The notes under the pieces were generated by a model. That model was given only the letters and a program-made list of their open reading frames with translations, did not search any database and was not told the DNA's origin. This document shows positions 30,064-39,487 of a DNA stretch of 64,000 nucleotides, one piece after another. The number at the start of each line of letters is the position of its first letter. Within the stretch, counting starts at the first letter, position 1. Both the position numbers and the translations under genes were made by a program. Source of the DNA: Pseudomonas parakoreensis (GTDB taxonomy: Bacteria; Pseudomonadota; Gammaproteobacteria; Pseudomonadales; Pseudomonadaceae); assembly GCF_021602155.1 (NCBI RefSeq), contig NZ_BQHY01000008.1, positions 124,001 through 188,000 on the forward strand, read 5' to 3'.

Positions 30064-31005
30064 TCAGATCCACCCACCCCACTGCAACAGAAAGATCCCG
30101 ATATTGGTGGTCACCGCCGCCATCAGCGTGGTCAGCACAATGATCGCCGCTGCCAGCTCATGATTGCCCTGCGCCGCACGGGCCATAACGAAACTGGCGG
30201 CGGCGGTCGGGCTGCCGAAGTACAGAAACAGAATCCCCAGCTCCGCCCCGCGAAAGCCCCACAGCCATGCGCCCAGCGTGGCAATCACCGGCAGGCCGAT
30301 CATCTTCACCAGACTCGAGCTGAGCGCCATGTTGCCGCTTTTGCGCAGCGCCGCCAGCGACAGCGTACCGCCAATGCAGATCAGGGCCAGCGGCAGCGTG
30401 GTTTGCGCCAGGTACTGGCCGGAGGTTTCCAGCCAGCCCGGCAGACCGATCTTGAAATAAGCGAACGGCGCCGCCGCGATCACGCTGATAATCAGCGGAT
30501 TGCTGAACACGCTTTTGCAGATGCTCCACGGATCGGACTTGATCACCGGGCTGTACACCGCGAGCACGATGGTCGACAGGGTGTTGTAGAACAGGATCAC
30601 CAGCGCCGCGAGAATTGCCCCGAGGGAAATCCCGTAGTCGCCGTACATGCTCGCCGCCAGCGCCAGACCAATCACTCCGTTGTTGCCGCGAAACGCGCCT
30701 TGGGTGTAGATGCCCCGGTCTTCACGCGGGCAGCGGAAAATCGCCCAGCCCCAGGCCAGGGCAAAACTGACCAGCGTGGCGAGGGCGAAATAGATGAGCA
30801 GCGCCGGTTGCAACGCGGCATGCAGGTCCGCATGCAGGATCCCGAGAAACAGCAGTGCCGGCATGCTGACGTTGAATACCAGCGAGGAGGCGGTGTGGAT
30901 GAAGTTGTCGTTGATCCAGTCGATGCGCTTGAGCAACACCCCGAGGAACAGCATGGCGAACACCGGCGCGGTGATGTTCAGGGTTTCGAGGAAGATTGCC
31001 AGCAT
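30064..31005 (-). CDS. AEC-family transporter (auxin-efflux / malate-permease type)
   Basis: 313 aa with ten predicted hydrophobic helices in two halves, starting MLAIFLETLNITAPVFAMLFLGVLL. Families of this kind carry organic acids such as malate or malonate. It follows garD on the same strand but is separated from it by a REP pair, so membership in the sugar-acid operon is uncertain. Confidence 0.85.
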   Translation of the reverse strand: MLAIFLETLNITAPVFAMLFLGVLLKRIDWINDNFIHTASSLVFNVSMPALLFLGILHADLHAALQPALLIYFALATLVSFALAWGWAIFRCPREDRGIYTQGAFRGNNGVIGLALAASMYGDYGISLGAILAALVILFYNTLSTIVLAVYSPVIKSDPWSICKSVFSNPLIISVIAAAPFAYFKIGLPGWLETSGQYLAQTTLPLALICIGGTLSLAALRKSGNMALSSSLVKMIGLPVIATLGAWLWGFRGAELGILFLYFGSPTAAASFVMARAAQGNHELAAAIIVLTTLMAAVTTNIGIFLLQWGGWI

Positions 31006-31073
31006 GCCGGGGGAGCCTTTGGGTGAGCGTCGTCAGGGGCTAATGATAAGCCACTGAGTTGCCATTGAAGATC

Positions 31074-31152
31074 AAAAGATCGCAGCCTGCGGCAGCTCCT
31101 ACAGTGGAATTCGCGTTTCCCTGTAGGAGCTGCCGCAGGCTGCGATCTTTTT
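31074..31152. repeat. Inverted REP pair
   Basis: AAAAGATCGCAGCCTGCGG and its inverse ending in GCGATCTTTTTT. It lies at the 3' end of garD, six bases from the stop, so it may also serve as the terminator of that operon. Confidence 0.87.
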
Positions 31153-31157
31153 TGGGC

Positions 31158-32711
31158 TCAGGTAATCGGCGCCGGATTGAACAGGGTGATGTCGTTATGC
31201 AGCTTGTGCTTCTCCGCCCATGTCTGCTGCTTGCCACTCGCCACATCCAGGTAATAGTGGAACAACTCCCAGCCCAACGCCTCGATGGTCGCGCGTCCGG
31301 TGGCGATACGTCCGGCGTCGATGTCAATCAGATCCGGCCAGCGTTGCGCCAGCTCGGTTCGGGTCGAGACCTTCACCACCGGCGCCATCGCCAGGCCATA
31401 CGGCGTACCTCGCCCGGTGGTGAACACATGCAGGTTCATCCCCGCGGCCAACTGCAAGGTGCCGCAGACAAAATCACTCGCCGGCGTCGCGCAGAAAATC
31501 AAACCCTTCTGCTTGAAACGCTCACCAGGGCCGAGCACGCCATTGATCGCGCTGCTGCCGGATTTGACGATCGAGCCCAGCGACTTTTCGACAATGTTCG
31601 ACAAACCGCCCTTCTTGTTGCCCGGCGTGGTATTGGCGCTGCGATCCGCTTCGCCCTTGGCCAGATAGCGGTCGTACCAGTCCATCTCGCGCACCAGTTC
31701 CTGCGCCACGGTCTTGGTTTCGGCACGGGACGTCAGCAGATAGATCGCATCGCGCACTTCGGTGACTTCGGAAAACATCACCGTCGCCCCGGCGCGCAGC
31801 AGCAAGTCAGAGGCGTAACCCAGCGCCGGGTTGGCGGTGATGCCGGAGAACGCATCGCTGCCGCCGCACTGCATGCCGAGGATCAGCTCGGAGGCCGGCA
31901 CGGTTTCGCGGCGGCGCTGGTCAAGCTTCTGTAAACGGACTTCGGCCAGCGCCATGATCTGCTCGATCATCTCGGTGAAACCGTGACTGGAATCCTGCAG
32001 GCGATACAGCCATGGCTCGCTGAGATCCACCGAGGCATCGTCCTCATGCATCACCTGCCCGGCCTGCAATTTCTCGCAGCCCAGGCTGATCACCAGCGCT
32101 TCGCCACCCAGGTTCGGGTTGCGTGCCAGATTGCGCACGGTGCGGATCGGGATGTACGCATCGGTGGCGGTGATCGCCACGCCGCAGCCGTAACTGTGGG
32201 TCAGCGCCACCACGTCATCAACGTGCGGATACTTCGGCAGCAACTCGTCCTTGATGCGTTTCACCGCGTGATCGAGCACGCCGGTGACGCACTGCACCGT
32301 GGTGGTGATCCCGAGAATGTTGCGCGTGCCGACGGTGCCGTCGGCGTTGCGATAACCCTCGAACGTGAAGCCTTCCAGCGGGGCCTGCGCGGCCGGCACT
32401 TCGGTGGACAGCGGCAGGCTGTCCAGCGGCGGCGCGGTCGGCATGCGCAGTTGATCTTCCTTGACCCAGCTGCCCCGCGGGATCGGCTGCAACGCGTAGC
32501 CGATGGTCTGGCCGTAGCGAATCACTTGGCCGCCCTCGGGAATGTCCTCGAGGGTGACCTTGTGGCTCTGCGGCACAAAATCCACGGTCACCAGACCGTC
32601 CGGAAACTCGGTGCCGGCCGGTACGCCTTGGTCGTTGACCACAATCACTACGTTGTCCCGCTCGTGCAGGCGGATGTAGCGCGGCGAGTCGGAATGTTCA
32701 ATCAACTGCAT
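31158..32711 (-). CDS. garD: Galactarate dehydratase (UxaA family)
   Basis: Dehydrates galactarate to 5-dehydro-4-deoxy-glucarate, the substrate of KdgD. 517 aa. An N-terminal SAF-like domain ([23 protein letters not shown]) precedes the catalytic part with [27 protein letters not shown] and [21 protein letters not shown]. It starts 12 bases after the permease gene, within the kdgD-aldehyde dehydrogenase-permease-garD operon. Confidence 0.93.
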   Translation of the reverse strand: MQLIEHSDSPRYIRLHERDNVVIVVNDQGVPAGTEFPDGLVTVDFVPQSHKVTLEDIPEGGQVIRYGQTIGYALQPIPRGSWVKEDQLRMPTAPPLDSLPLSTEVPAAQAPLEGFTFEGYRNADGTVGTRNILGITTTVQCVTGVLDHAVKRIKDELLPKYPHVDDVVALTHSYGCGVAITATDAYIPIRTVRNLARNPNLGGEALVISLGCEKLQAGQVMHEDDASVDLSEPWLYRLQDSSHGFTEMIEQIMALAEVRLQKLDQRRRETVPASELILGMQCGGSDAFSGITANPALGYASDLLLRAGATVMFSEVTEVRDAIYLLTSRAETKTVAQELVREMDWYDRYLAKGEADRSANTTPGNKKGGLSNIVEKSLGSIVKSGSSAINGVLGPGERFKQKGLIFCATPASDFVCGTLQLAAGMNLHVFTTGRGTPYGLAMAPVVKVSTRTELAQRWPDLIDIDAGRIATGRATIEALGWELFHYYLDVASGKQQTWAEKHKLHNDITLFNPAPIT

Positions 32712-32722
32712 GACGCCGCTCC

Positions 32723-34087
32723 TCAGGAATGCGCTTGAGACAATTTGCCAGTGATTTCAGAACCACCGTTGGTTGGCGGTTCTTTGAGCACCACACGTTT
32801 GATCGGGCCGACGATCACCAGGTAGCTGAACACCGCAACCAGTGCGTTGGCACCGACGAACACCAGCGCCCACTTGAACGAACCGGTGGAGCTGATGATG
32901 TAGCCGATCACGATCGGCGTGGTAATCGAAGCGAGGTTGCCGAAGGTGTTGAACAACCCGCCGCTCAGGCCAGCGATCTGTTTTGGCGAAGTGTCGGACA
33001 CCACCGCCCAACCCAGCGCGCCCACGCCTTTGCCGAAGAAGGCCAGGGCCATGAAACCAACGACCATCCATTCCACGTCAACATAGTTGCAGGCCACGAT
33101 GCTGCTCGATACCAGCAAGCCGGCAATGATCGGCGCCTTGCGGGCGAAGGTCAGCGAATGCCCTTTGCGCAGCAGGTAATCGGAAATCACCCCGCCGAGC
33201 ACCCCACCAATAAAGCCGCAGATCGCCGGCAACGAGGCAATGAAACCGGCCTTGAGGATGGTCATGCCGCGCTCCTGCACCAGGTACACCGGGAACCAGG
33301 TCAGGAAGAAATAAGTGATGCCGTTGATGCAGTACTGGCCCAGATACACGCCGAGCATCATGCGGTTGGTCAGCAACTGACGGATGTAATCCCACTTCGG
33401 CCCGTCGGCTTTTTTGCCTTGCTTGACGTCCATGTCGACCATGCCGCCATTGTCGGCGATGAACTGCACTTCGGCTTCGTTGGCAAGCGGATGCTGACGC
33501 GGGCTGTGGATAACCTTGAGCCAGACCAGCGAGAAGATGATGCCGAGGATACCCATGACAATAAACACGTGCTCCCAGCCGAAGCGATACACGATCCAGC
33601 CCATCAGCGGTGCAAACAGCACAGTGGCGAAGTATTGCGCCGAGTTGAAGATCGCCGAGGCCGTACCGCGTTCAGCGGTCGGGAACCAGGCCGCGACAAT
33701 CCGTGCGTTACCGGGAAAAGATGGCGCCTCCGCCAGACCGACCAGGAAGCGCAGCATGAACAGCGCAACGATCGCCGTGGACATGCCGAATTCACCGACA
33801 AAGCCTTGCAGCACGGTGAACAGCGACCAGGTGAAAATGCTCAGGGCGTAGACTTTTTTCGAGCCGAAGCGATCGAGCAGCCAGCCACCGGGAATCTGTC
33901 CGGCAACGTAGGCCCACCCGAAAGCGGAGAAGATATAACCGAGGGTGACCGCGTCGATACCGAGGTCTTTTTGCAGGCTGGAACCGGCGATGGCGATGGT
34001 CGCTCGGTCGGCGTAGTTGATCGTGGTCACCAGAAACAGCATGAGCAGGATCAAATAGCGGACGTGAGTCGGCTTGGACGATTGCAT
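32723..34087 (-). CDS. garP: MFS D-galactarate/D-glucarate permease
   Basis: 454 aa, twelve helices, anion:cation symporter branch (GarP/GudP/ExuT-like). It opens with [27 protein letters not shown], and the family's [24 protein letters not shown] signature follows helix 2. It imports the hexarates broken down by the flanking enzymes. Substrate assignment rests on context and overall likeness; the symbol could equally be gudP. Confidence 0.88.
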   Translation of the reverse strand: MQSSKPTHVRYLILLMLFLVTTINYADRATIAIAGSSLQKDLGIDAVTLGYIFSAFGWAYVAGQIPGGWLLDRFGSKKVYALSIFTWSLFTVLQGFVGEFGMSTAIVALFMLRFLVGLAEAPSFPGNARIVAAWFPTAERGTASAIFNSAQYFATVLFAPLMGWIVYRFGWEHVFIVMGILGIIFSLVWLKVIHSPRQHPLANEAEVQFIADNGGMVDMDVKQGKKADGPKWDYIRQLLTNRMMLGVYLGQYCINGITYFFLTWFPVYLVQERGMTILKAGFIASLPAICGFIGGVLGGVISDYLLRKGHSLTFARKAPIIAGLLVSSSIVACNYVDVEWMVVGFMALAFFGKGVGALGWAVVSDTSPKQIAGLSGGLFNTFGNLASITTPIVIGYIISSTGSFKWALVFVGANALVAVFSYLVIVGPIKRVVLKEPPTNGGSEITGKLSQAHS

Positions 34088-34147
34088 GTAGATGTACTCC
34101 CACTGATTATTTTTATGCGCGGGTGAATCTTTTTTGGGTCTGGCTTT

Positions 34148-34233
34148 TGTGGGAGCTGGCTTGCCAGCGATGGCATCACCGCGGTACGACGAACTATCGC
34201 GTCGTCCGCATCGCTGGCAAGCCAGCTCCCACA
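34148..34233. repeat. Inverted pair of the GTGGGAGCTGGCTTGCCAGCGA repeat
   Basis: GTGGGAGCTGGCTTGCCAGC and its inverse, about 40 bases apart, between the aldehyde dehydrogenase and permease genes. It is a second palindrome family distinct from the GTAGGAGCTGCCGC type. Confidence 0.85.
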
Positions 34234-34246
34234 GGTATTGCGTGTA

Positions 34247-35692
34247 TCAGGAGCCGATGTAGCTGGTCTTCACGACCGTGTAGAACTCTTGCGCATAGCG
34301 GCCTTGCTCACGTGAGCCATAGGATGAACCCTTACGGCCCCCGAACGGAACGTGGTAATCGACACCGGCGGTCGGCAGGTTGACCATCACCATCCCGGCC
34401 TGCGAATGGCGCTTGAAGTGGTTGGCGTACTTCAGCGACGTGGTGGCGATACCGGCGGACAAACCGAACTCGGTGTCGTTGGCCATCGCCAGCGCCGCCT
34501 CGTAATCGGCCACGCGAACGATGTTGGCCACCGGGCCAAAGATTTCTTCACGGCTGATGCGCATCGACGCTTCGCTGTCGGCAAACAGCGTTGGCGCGAG
34601 GAAGTAGCCTTCGGTGTCGCAGGTCACCAGACCACCGCCGCTGACCAGACGTGCACCTTCGGACTGGCCGATGTCGATGTACTTCATGTCCTGTTCCAGC
34701 TGCGCCTGGGAAACCACCGGGCCGATGTCGGTGCCGGATTTCAGCGCGTGGCCGACCTTGATCGACTGCATGCGCTCGGCCATGGCTTCGACGAACTTGT
34801 CATGAATCCCGGCAGTGACGATCAAACGACTCGACGCCGTGCAACGCTGGCCGGTGGAGTAGAACGCGCTCTGCACCGAGAGCTCGACCGCTTGCTTGAG
34901 GTCGGCATCGTCGAGAATGATCTGCGGGTTCTTGCCGCCCATTTCCAGCTGCACCTTGGCCTGGCGCGACACGCAATTAACAGCAATCTGCCGACCCACG
35001 CCGACTGAACCGGTGAAACTGATGCCATCAACTTTCGGGCTGTTGACCAGCGCGTCGCCGACCACCCGACCGCTGCCCATCACCAGGTTGAACACACCGG
35101 CCGGGAAGCCTGCGCGGGAGATGATTTCCGCCAGGGCCCAGGCACAACCCGGCACCAGATCCGCCGGTTTCAGCACCACACAGTTGCCGTAGGCCAGGGC
35201 CGGGGCGATTTTCCATGCCGGGATGGCAATCGGGAAGTTCCACGGGGTGATCAGACCGACCACGCCGAGAGCTTCCCGGGTCACTTCGACATTGACGCCC
35301 GGGCGCACCGACGGCACATAGTCGCCGGACAGACGCAGGCATTCACCGGCGAAGAACTTGAAGATGTTGCCGGCGCGGGTCACTTCGCCAATGGCTTCGG
35401 GCAGGGTCTTGCCCTCTTCGCGGGCCAGCAGGGTACCGAGTTCTTCGCGACGGGCGAGGATCTCCGTGCCGACTTTATCCAGCGCATCGTGACGGGCCTG
35501 AATGCCCGAAACCGACCAGGTCGGGAACGCGGCGCGGGCCGCATCGATGGCGGCGTGAACCTGCGTCAGGTCAGCCTTGGCGTAATCGCCGATGGTATCG
35601 CTCAGTTCGGACGGGTTGATGTTCGCCGAGTAGTCGGCACCGGCGACCCATTCACCGTTGATGTAGTTGTCGTAGCGTTTTGCAGTTGTCAC
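34247..35692 (-). CDS. 2,5-dioxovalerate (2-oxoglutarate semialdehyde) dehydrogenase
   Basis: Oxidises 2-oxoglutarate semialdehyde, the product of KdgD, to 2-oxoglutarate. 481 aa from a GTG preceded by GAGGG; a TTG seven codons upstream is less likely. The ALDH active site is intact: general base E250 in QLEMGGKNP, nucleophile C284 in GQRCTASSR, and cofactor motifs TPWNFPIAIP and FTGSVGVGR. Downstream of kdgD with a small terminator between. Confidence 0.9.
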   Translation of the reverse strand: MTTAKRYDNYINGEWVAGADYSANINPSELSDTIGDYAKADLTQVHAAIDAARAAFPTWSVSGIQARHDALDKVGTEILARREELGTLLAREEGKTLPEAIGEVTRAGNIFKFFAGECLRLSGDYVPSVRPGVNVEVTREALGVVGLITPWNFPIAIPAWKIAPALAYGNCVVLKPADLVPGCAWALAEIISRAGFPAGVFNLVMGSGRVVGDALVNSPKVDGISFTGSVGVGRQIAVNCVSRQAKVQLEMGGKNPQIILDDADLKQAVELSVQSAFYSTGQRCTASSRLIVTAGIHDKFVEAMAERMQSIKVGHALKSGTDIGPVVSQAQLEQDMKYIDIGQSEGARLVSGGGLVTCDTEGYFLAPTLFADSEASMRISREEIFGPVANIVRVADYEAALAMANDTEFGLSAGIATTSLKYANHFKRHSQAGMVMVNLPTAGVDYHVPFGGRKGSSYGSREQGRYAQEFYTVVKTSYIGS

Positions 35693-35724
35693 AGGGCAGC
35701 CCTCAAATCTCAAAGCCTTTACGC

Positions 35725-35749
35725 AAAAAGCCGCTGATTACTCAGCGGC
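35725..35749 (-). terminator. Small terminator between kdgD and the aldehyde dehydrogenase
   Basis: 8-bp stem GCCGCTGA / TCAGCGGC, four-base loop, followed on the minus strand by TTTTT. It lies inside the operon, so it is likely leaky and would make kdgD mRNA more abundant than the later genes. Confidence 0.75.
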
Positions 35750-35766
35750 CGCGTTTTTGTCGGATG

Positions 35767-36678
35767 TTACTGCGCACCTTGCTTGTCGATCAGCGCAGCC
35801 AGCATTTCGAATTCTTCGCCGGTCAGGTCAGTCAGCGGCGCCCGCACCGGGCCTGCGTCATAGCCGGCGATTTTCGCGCCTGCCTTGACGATGCTCACGG
35901 CGTAGCCGGCCTTGCGGTTGCGGATGTCGAGGTACGGCAGGAAGAAGTCGTCGATGATCTTGGCGACGGTGGCGTGATCGTCGCGGGCAATCGCGTGGTA
36001 GAAGTCCATCGCGGTTTTCGGGATGAAGTTGAACACCGCCGACGAGTAAACCGGCACGCCCAGTGCCTTGTAGGCAGCGGCGTAGACTTCCGCGGTCGGC
36101 AGGCCGCCGAGGTAGCTGAAGCGATCACCGAGGCGGCGACGGATCGACACCATCAACTCGATATCGCCCAGACCGTCCTTGTAGCCGATCAGGTTCGGGC
36201 AGCGCTCGGCCAGTCGCTCCAGCAATGGCGCAGTCAGGCGGCAGACGTTGCGGTTGTAGACCACTACCCCGATGTTCACCGATTTGCACACGGCTTCAAC
36301 GTGGGCGGCGACGCCGTCCTGACTGGCTTCGGTCAGATAGTGCGGCAGCAGCAACAGGCCTTTGGCGCCCAGGCGCTCGGATTCCTGGGCGTACTCGATG
36401 GCCTGACGGGTCGAACCGCCGACACCGGCCAGAATCGGTACGCTGCTGGCGCAGGTGTCGACGGCAGTCTTGATGATTTCCGAGTATTCGCTGGCGGCCA
36501 GGGAGAAGAACTCACCGGTGCCGCCGGCGGCGAACAAGGCTGAAGCGCCATACGGAGCCAGCCATTCCAGACGCTTGATGTAGCCGGCGCGGTTGAAATC
36601 GCCCTGCGCGTTGAAATCGGTCACCGGGAACGACAGCAGGCCGGCAGAGAGGATGGACTTCAGTTCTTGTGGATTCAT
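35767..36678 (-). CDS. kdgD: 5-dehydro-4-deoxyglucarate dehydratase
   Basis: Converts 5-dehydro-4-deoxyglucarate to 2-oxoglutarate semialdehyde with loss of water and CO2. 303 aa, DHDPS/NAL fold. The Schiff-base lysine is K167 in [11 protein letters not shown], with the partner Tyr in VVVYNRN (Y141) and the GGTGEFFSL loop. First gene of the operon; its promoter carries a strong inverted-repeat operator. Confidence 0.94.
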   Translation of the reverse strand: MNPQELKSILSAGLLSFPVTDFNAQGDFNRAGYIKRLEWLAPYGASALFAAGGTGEFFSLAASEYSEIIKTAVDTCASSVPILAGVGGSTRQAIEYAQESERLGAKGLLLLPHYLTEASQDGVAAHVEAVCKSVNIGVVVYNRNVCRLTAPLLERLAERCPNLIGYKDGLGDIELMVSIRRRLGDRFSYLGGLPTAEVYAAAYKALGVPVYSSAVFNFIPKTAMDFYHAIARDDHATVAKIIDDFFLPYLDIRNRKAGYAVSIVKAGAKIAGYDAGPVRAPLTDLTGEEFEMLAALIDKQGAQ

Positions 36679-36736
36679 TATTCGAACACCCTGGGTAGCA
36701 ACGTTTTTTGTGAGTTTTATGATTCAGCCAACGCTG

Positions 36737-36776
36737 AAGTTGTAGGTCATCGTACAACTTAAAAGACAACCGTCAA
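36737..36776 (-). promoter_or_regulatory. kdgD promoter with inverted-repeat operator
   Basis: On the minus strand a -35 TTGACG (36776-36771) is followed after 16 bases by TACGAT (36754-36749). Overlapping the -10 is a perfect 8-bp inverted repeat AAGTTGTA-N8-TACAACTT (36737-36760). A closely similar half-site (GTTGTACGAT) lies in the promoter region of the GntR-family gene at 39361-39370, so this is the likely operator of that repressor. Confidence 0.7.
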
Positions 36777-36823
36777 CTGCATTTCATCGTTGCCCCGCAC
36801 TTTTTGTCGGACAAGATTCTTTC

Positions 36824-36879
36824 TTGACGTAGGAAAAATCTGGTCTAGGCTCGATTTAACTGTATATAAATACAGTTAA
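36824..36879 (+). promoter_or_regulatory. SOS promoter: LexA box before the Het-C-like gene
   Basis: A -35 TTGACG (36824-36829) and a weak -10 TAGGCT (36846-36851), 16 bases apart, are followed at once by CTGTATATAAATACAG (36860-36875), which fits the CTGT-N8-ACAG LexA consensus. The palindrome extends to 12-base arms (36856-36879) with one mismatch. It covers the expected transcription start, ideal for repression. The ATG follows at 36916 with AAGGAG. Confidence 0.78.
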
Positions 36880-36915
36880 AAATAAATTCACCGACGACAT
36901 ATCAAGGAGCCAGAA

Positions 36916-38220
36916 ATGTCCGGACTGCATGCAAAACCACAGGAACGACCCAACCCGGTCGTCGCTCGACTCGATGATCTTTTCACTGTAAAAGGCATCC
37001 ACTTCAACGCCGACAATCCGCATCTGCTGCTGCACATCGCCGACGCCCACAGCGATGTCGCACCGGCCACCGCCCTCCCCGGCAACGCCTTGAACATTCG
37101 ACCGCCACTGCGCTTCGAAGGCGCTGAACACACAGCCATCGGCGACAACACCTTGCTGCGCTTCAGCGAAAATGCCGAACCGATCCGCGCGCAAAACAAG
37201 CCCTTGCACTTGCCCAACGGCCTTGCGCTGACCTACGGCCAGGTAGTGGCGCTGGCTGGAGATTTCTACGGTGTGGTCGATCGACCGATCAACGAAGGCG
37301 CGACCCCGGCTGATCGCCTGAATCGCTTCCATGCTGCATTTGATTCTCTCGCCGTGCTGCCGGCCTCACGCGCCGAGGCCACACAGATTCTCGCGGTCAT
37401 GCAAAAGGAGATCGACGCGGTCAAACAGGCGATCAAGGACGGCAAAGCGCCACATGAAGCCTACGACGCGCTCGGAGATACGTTGTCCGAAGAGTGGAAC
37501 AAGCTCACCGGCGGCGGCAGTTTCGTCTCCGCACTGTTTCCGCTTGGGCGTTATCTGAAACTGGCGGCGAACAACACCGACCACTTCGGCGAATGGGCCA
37601 GACTGGCCTACATCGCCGGCCACACCGCCGCCCTGCAAACCGCAGTCGCAGCCCGCACCAATCACGATGAGCAGCAACTGGAACGGGCCTACGCGATGAA
37701 CGCGTTTGCCGACCACTTCCTCACCGACCTGTTCTCTGCCGGCCACCTGCGTGTGCCACGCAAAGAGATGGCGGCGGTGGTCACGCCGAGCGATCTCGGC
37801 TCGCTGGTCACCCGTTTCATGCACGACGAGGACAGCAAATTCGGCCTCAAGGTACGCAACGCTCATGGCGAGCAATGGCGCGCTTACGGCGACAAACGCT
37901 ACTTCGACGCCAGCGACGCGGACAACCGCACCCAGGTCAATCTGGCGGTGCAGGCCTCGGCGGATGAAATCTTCGCCGCCTACCTCAGCGGCAACGTGCC
38001 CGCCCCTTCAACGTTTGCCGCGCTGCAACGCCTGCCGGATCTGACGGCGGTGCTGAATCTTTCGAATAACTTCGCGCCACTGTTCCGCGTCGAAGGCGGC
38101 AAGGTGCTGCGGCGCAAAGATGTGAACAACCTCAACGACACCGCCACCATCGATGACTGGTGGGGCTGGAGCACATACTTGCTGCTCAAGGACTATCGCC
38201 CAAGCGGCAACACGAATTAA
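36916..38220 (+). CDS. Het-C-like protein with zinc phospholipase C motif
   Basis: 434 aa. The S1/P1-nuclease and phospholipase-C zinc motif H-x3-D-x5-H is exact at H267, D271 and H277 (FADHFLTDLFSAGH). Further candidate ligands are H223 and H236 in NTDHFGEWARLAYIAGH and D116 in ALAGDFYG. This arrangement is that of bacterial Het-C-like proteins, related to the fungal incompatibility factor HET-C. No signal peptide or membrane segment is seen, so it appears cytoplasmic. Followed after 11 bases by a 62-aa gene and preceded by a LexA box. Lipid cleavage is inferred from the motif only. Confidence 0.75.
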   Translation: MSGLHAKPQERPNPVVARLDDLFTVKGIHFNADNPHLLLHIADAHSDVAPATALPGNALNIRPPLRFEGAEHTAIGDNTLLRFSENAEPIRAQNKPLHLPNGLALTYGQVVALAGDFYGVVDRPINEGATPADRLNRFHAAFDSLAVLPASRAEATQILAVMQKEIDAVKQAIKDGKAPHEAYDALGDTLSEEWNKLTGGGSFVSALFPLGRYLKLAANNTDHFGEWARLAYIAGHTAALQTAVAARTNHDEQQLERAYAMNAFADHFLTDLFSAGHLRVPRKEMAAVVTPSDLGSLVTRFMHDEDSKFGLKVRNAHGEQWRAYGDKRYFDASDADNRTQVNLAVQASADEIFAAYLSGNVPAPSTFAALQRLPDLTAVLNLSNNFAPLFRVEGGKVLRRKDVNNLNDTATIDDWWGWSTYLLLKDYRPSGNTN

Positions 38221-38231
38221 GGAGCGATTCG

Positions 38232-38420
38232 ATGACGATTAGATTGAAACTGGAACTGGCGTCGGGGCAGTCGCTGCAAGGCGCACCGCTGGAGTTGCTG
38301 GCGGACGGCAAGCCGATTGCGCGAGGGATTGTGGATGAGGACGGTTTGGTAGCGTTTGCTGCCAAGCCTGGTAACGCGAAACTGGCAGTGAGGGTGGATC
38401 GCTCGATATTGCGGCGCTGA
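38232..38420 (+). CDS. Small protein downstream of the Het-C-like gene
   Basis: 62 aa, starting MTIRLKLELASGQSLQG, with GGAG seven bases upstream. The alternating pattern (APLELLADGKPIARGIVDEDGLVAFAAKPG) suggests a small beta-sandwich of the carboxypeptidase-regulatory/Ig kind. No signal peptide. Its tight spacing to the Het-C-like gene suggests a partner, for example an inhibitor or adaptor; no function can be read from the sequence. Confidence 0.7.
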   Translation: MTIRLKLELASGQSLQGAPLELLADGKPIARGIVDEDGLVAFAAKPGNAKLAVRVDRSILRR

Positions 38421-38431
38421 ATTCACGGGCC

Positions 38432-38524
38432 TCATCGCTGGCTAGCCAGCTCCCACAGTGACTGATGTCTTACACGGGATCCGCTTCAACATAGGAACCT
38501 GTGGGAGCTGGCTTGCCAGCGATA
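38432..38524. repeat. Inverted pair of the GCTGGC-type repeat
   Basis: ATCGCTGGCTAGCCAGCTCCCACA and its inverse GTGGGAGCTGGCTTGCCAGCGAT, about 45 bases apart. The left copy has a TAG core in place of CAAG. It lies at the convergent end of the 62-aa gene and the GntR-family gene. Confidence 0.83.
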
Positions 38525-38558
38525 GCGGTATGTCAGGCGCACATAAACTGCCAGACAC

Positions 38559-39308
38559 TCATCCGCGCTGCGCCTGCGCCTCTTCATGGGCCTGGCGCAG
38601 TCTTTCGCGGCTGTTGGTCAAGTGCAGACGCATTGCCGCTCGCGCCGCATCGGAATCCTGGCGGGCAATTGCGTCATAAATCTCTTCGTGCTCACGGCTC
38701 AGACGATTCATGTAGTGCTGCTGATCGTCATGGGCCAGACGCGCAGAATTCAGCCGCGTACGCGGAATGATGCTGGTACCCAGGTGGGTCATGATGTCGG
38801 TGAAGTAGCGGTTGCCGGTGGACAGGGCGATTTCCAGGTGGAAGGCGAAGTCCGAGGCCACCGCATCGCTGGCGTGAGCGACGCTGTCGTTCAGCGCATC
38901 GAGGGCGGCGCGCATGGTCGCCAGTTGTTCGGGACTGCGACGTTGCGCGGCGAGGCCGGCAGATTCGACTTCCAGGCTGATGCGCAATTCGAGAATCGCC
39001 AGCACATCACGCAGGGTGACCACCGTGGCCGGGTCGATACGGAAACCGCTCGGGCTTGGCGTGTCGAGCACAAAAGTGCCAATGCCGTGGCGGGTTTCAA
39101 CTTGACCGGCCGCCTGCAAACGGGAAATGGCCTCGCGCACCACGGTGCGGCTGACGCCATGGGCTTCCATGATCGCCGACTCGGTGGGCAGTTTGTCACC
39201 GCGCTTGAGCAGGCCATCGCGGATCTGCTCGCTCAGCACCGTCACCAGTTCCTGGGCCAGGCTGCGGCGCTTGCGCGGGAGGCGAGGGGTGTCGATCGGG
39301 TTTTCCAT
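38559..39308 (-). CDS. FadR/GntR-family transcriptional regulator of hexarate catabolism
   Basis: 249 aa from the ATG giving MENPIDTPRLPRKRRSLAQ. Winged helix at about 12-75 (LPTESAIMEAHGVSRTVVREAISRLQAAGQVETRHGIGTFVL), then an all-helical FCD effector domain (FAFHLEIALSTGN; REHEEIYDAIARQD). It probably represses the kdgD operon in the absence of galactarate/glucarate, or of an intermediate. This is inferred from position and from the shared TTGTACGAT sequence in both promoters. Confidence 0.85.
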   Translation of the reverse strand: MENPIDTPRLPRKRRSLAQELVTVLSEQIRDGLLKRGDKLPTESAIMEAHGVSRTVVREAISRLQAAGQVETRHGIGTFVLDTPSPSGFRIDPATVVTLRDVLAILELRISLEVESAGLAAQRRSPEQLATMRAALDALNDSVAHASDAVASDFAFHLEIALSTGNRYFTDIMTHLGTSIIPRTRLNSARLAHDDQQHYMNRLSREHEEIYDAIARQDSDAARAAMRLHLTNSRERLRQAHEEAQAQRG

Positions 39309-39392
39309 GGTCAACGTCTGGTCTCGAAAATTCGGCTTGGTGAGCATCATAGCGCACGCGGGTTGTACGATCACTGTCGAGTCGAAACACCG

Positions 39393-39480
39393 CCCCTGTA
39401 GGAGCTGCCGCAGGCCGCGATCTTTTGATCTTGAAAAACAACATCAAAAGATCGCGGCCTGCGGCAGCTCCTACAGGGGT
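39393..39480. repeat. Inverted REP pair
   Basis: CCCCTGTAGGAGCTGCCGC and its inverse GCGGCAGCTCCTACAGGGG. The inner part reads GGCCGCGATC rather than the usual GGCTGCGATC in both arms, so the two arms have changed together. Confidence 0.87.
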
Positions 39481-39487
39481 GTGGTGT

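Noticed and set aside
36846-36879. TATATA within the LexA palindrome as the -10 box
   Set aside because: No -35 box stands at the right distance from it; TTGACG at 36824 fits TAGGCT at 36846 better, leaving the palindrome over the start site.
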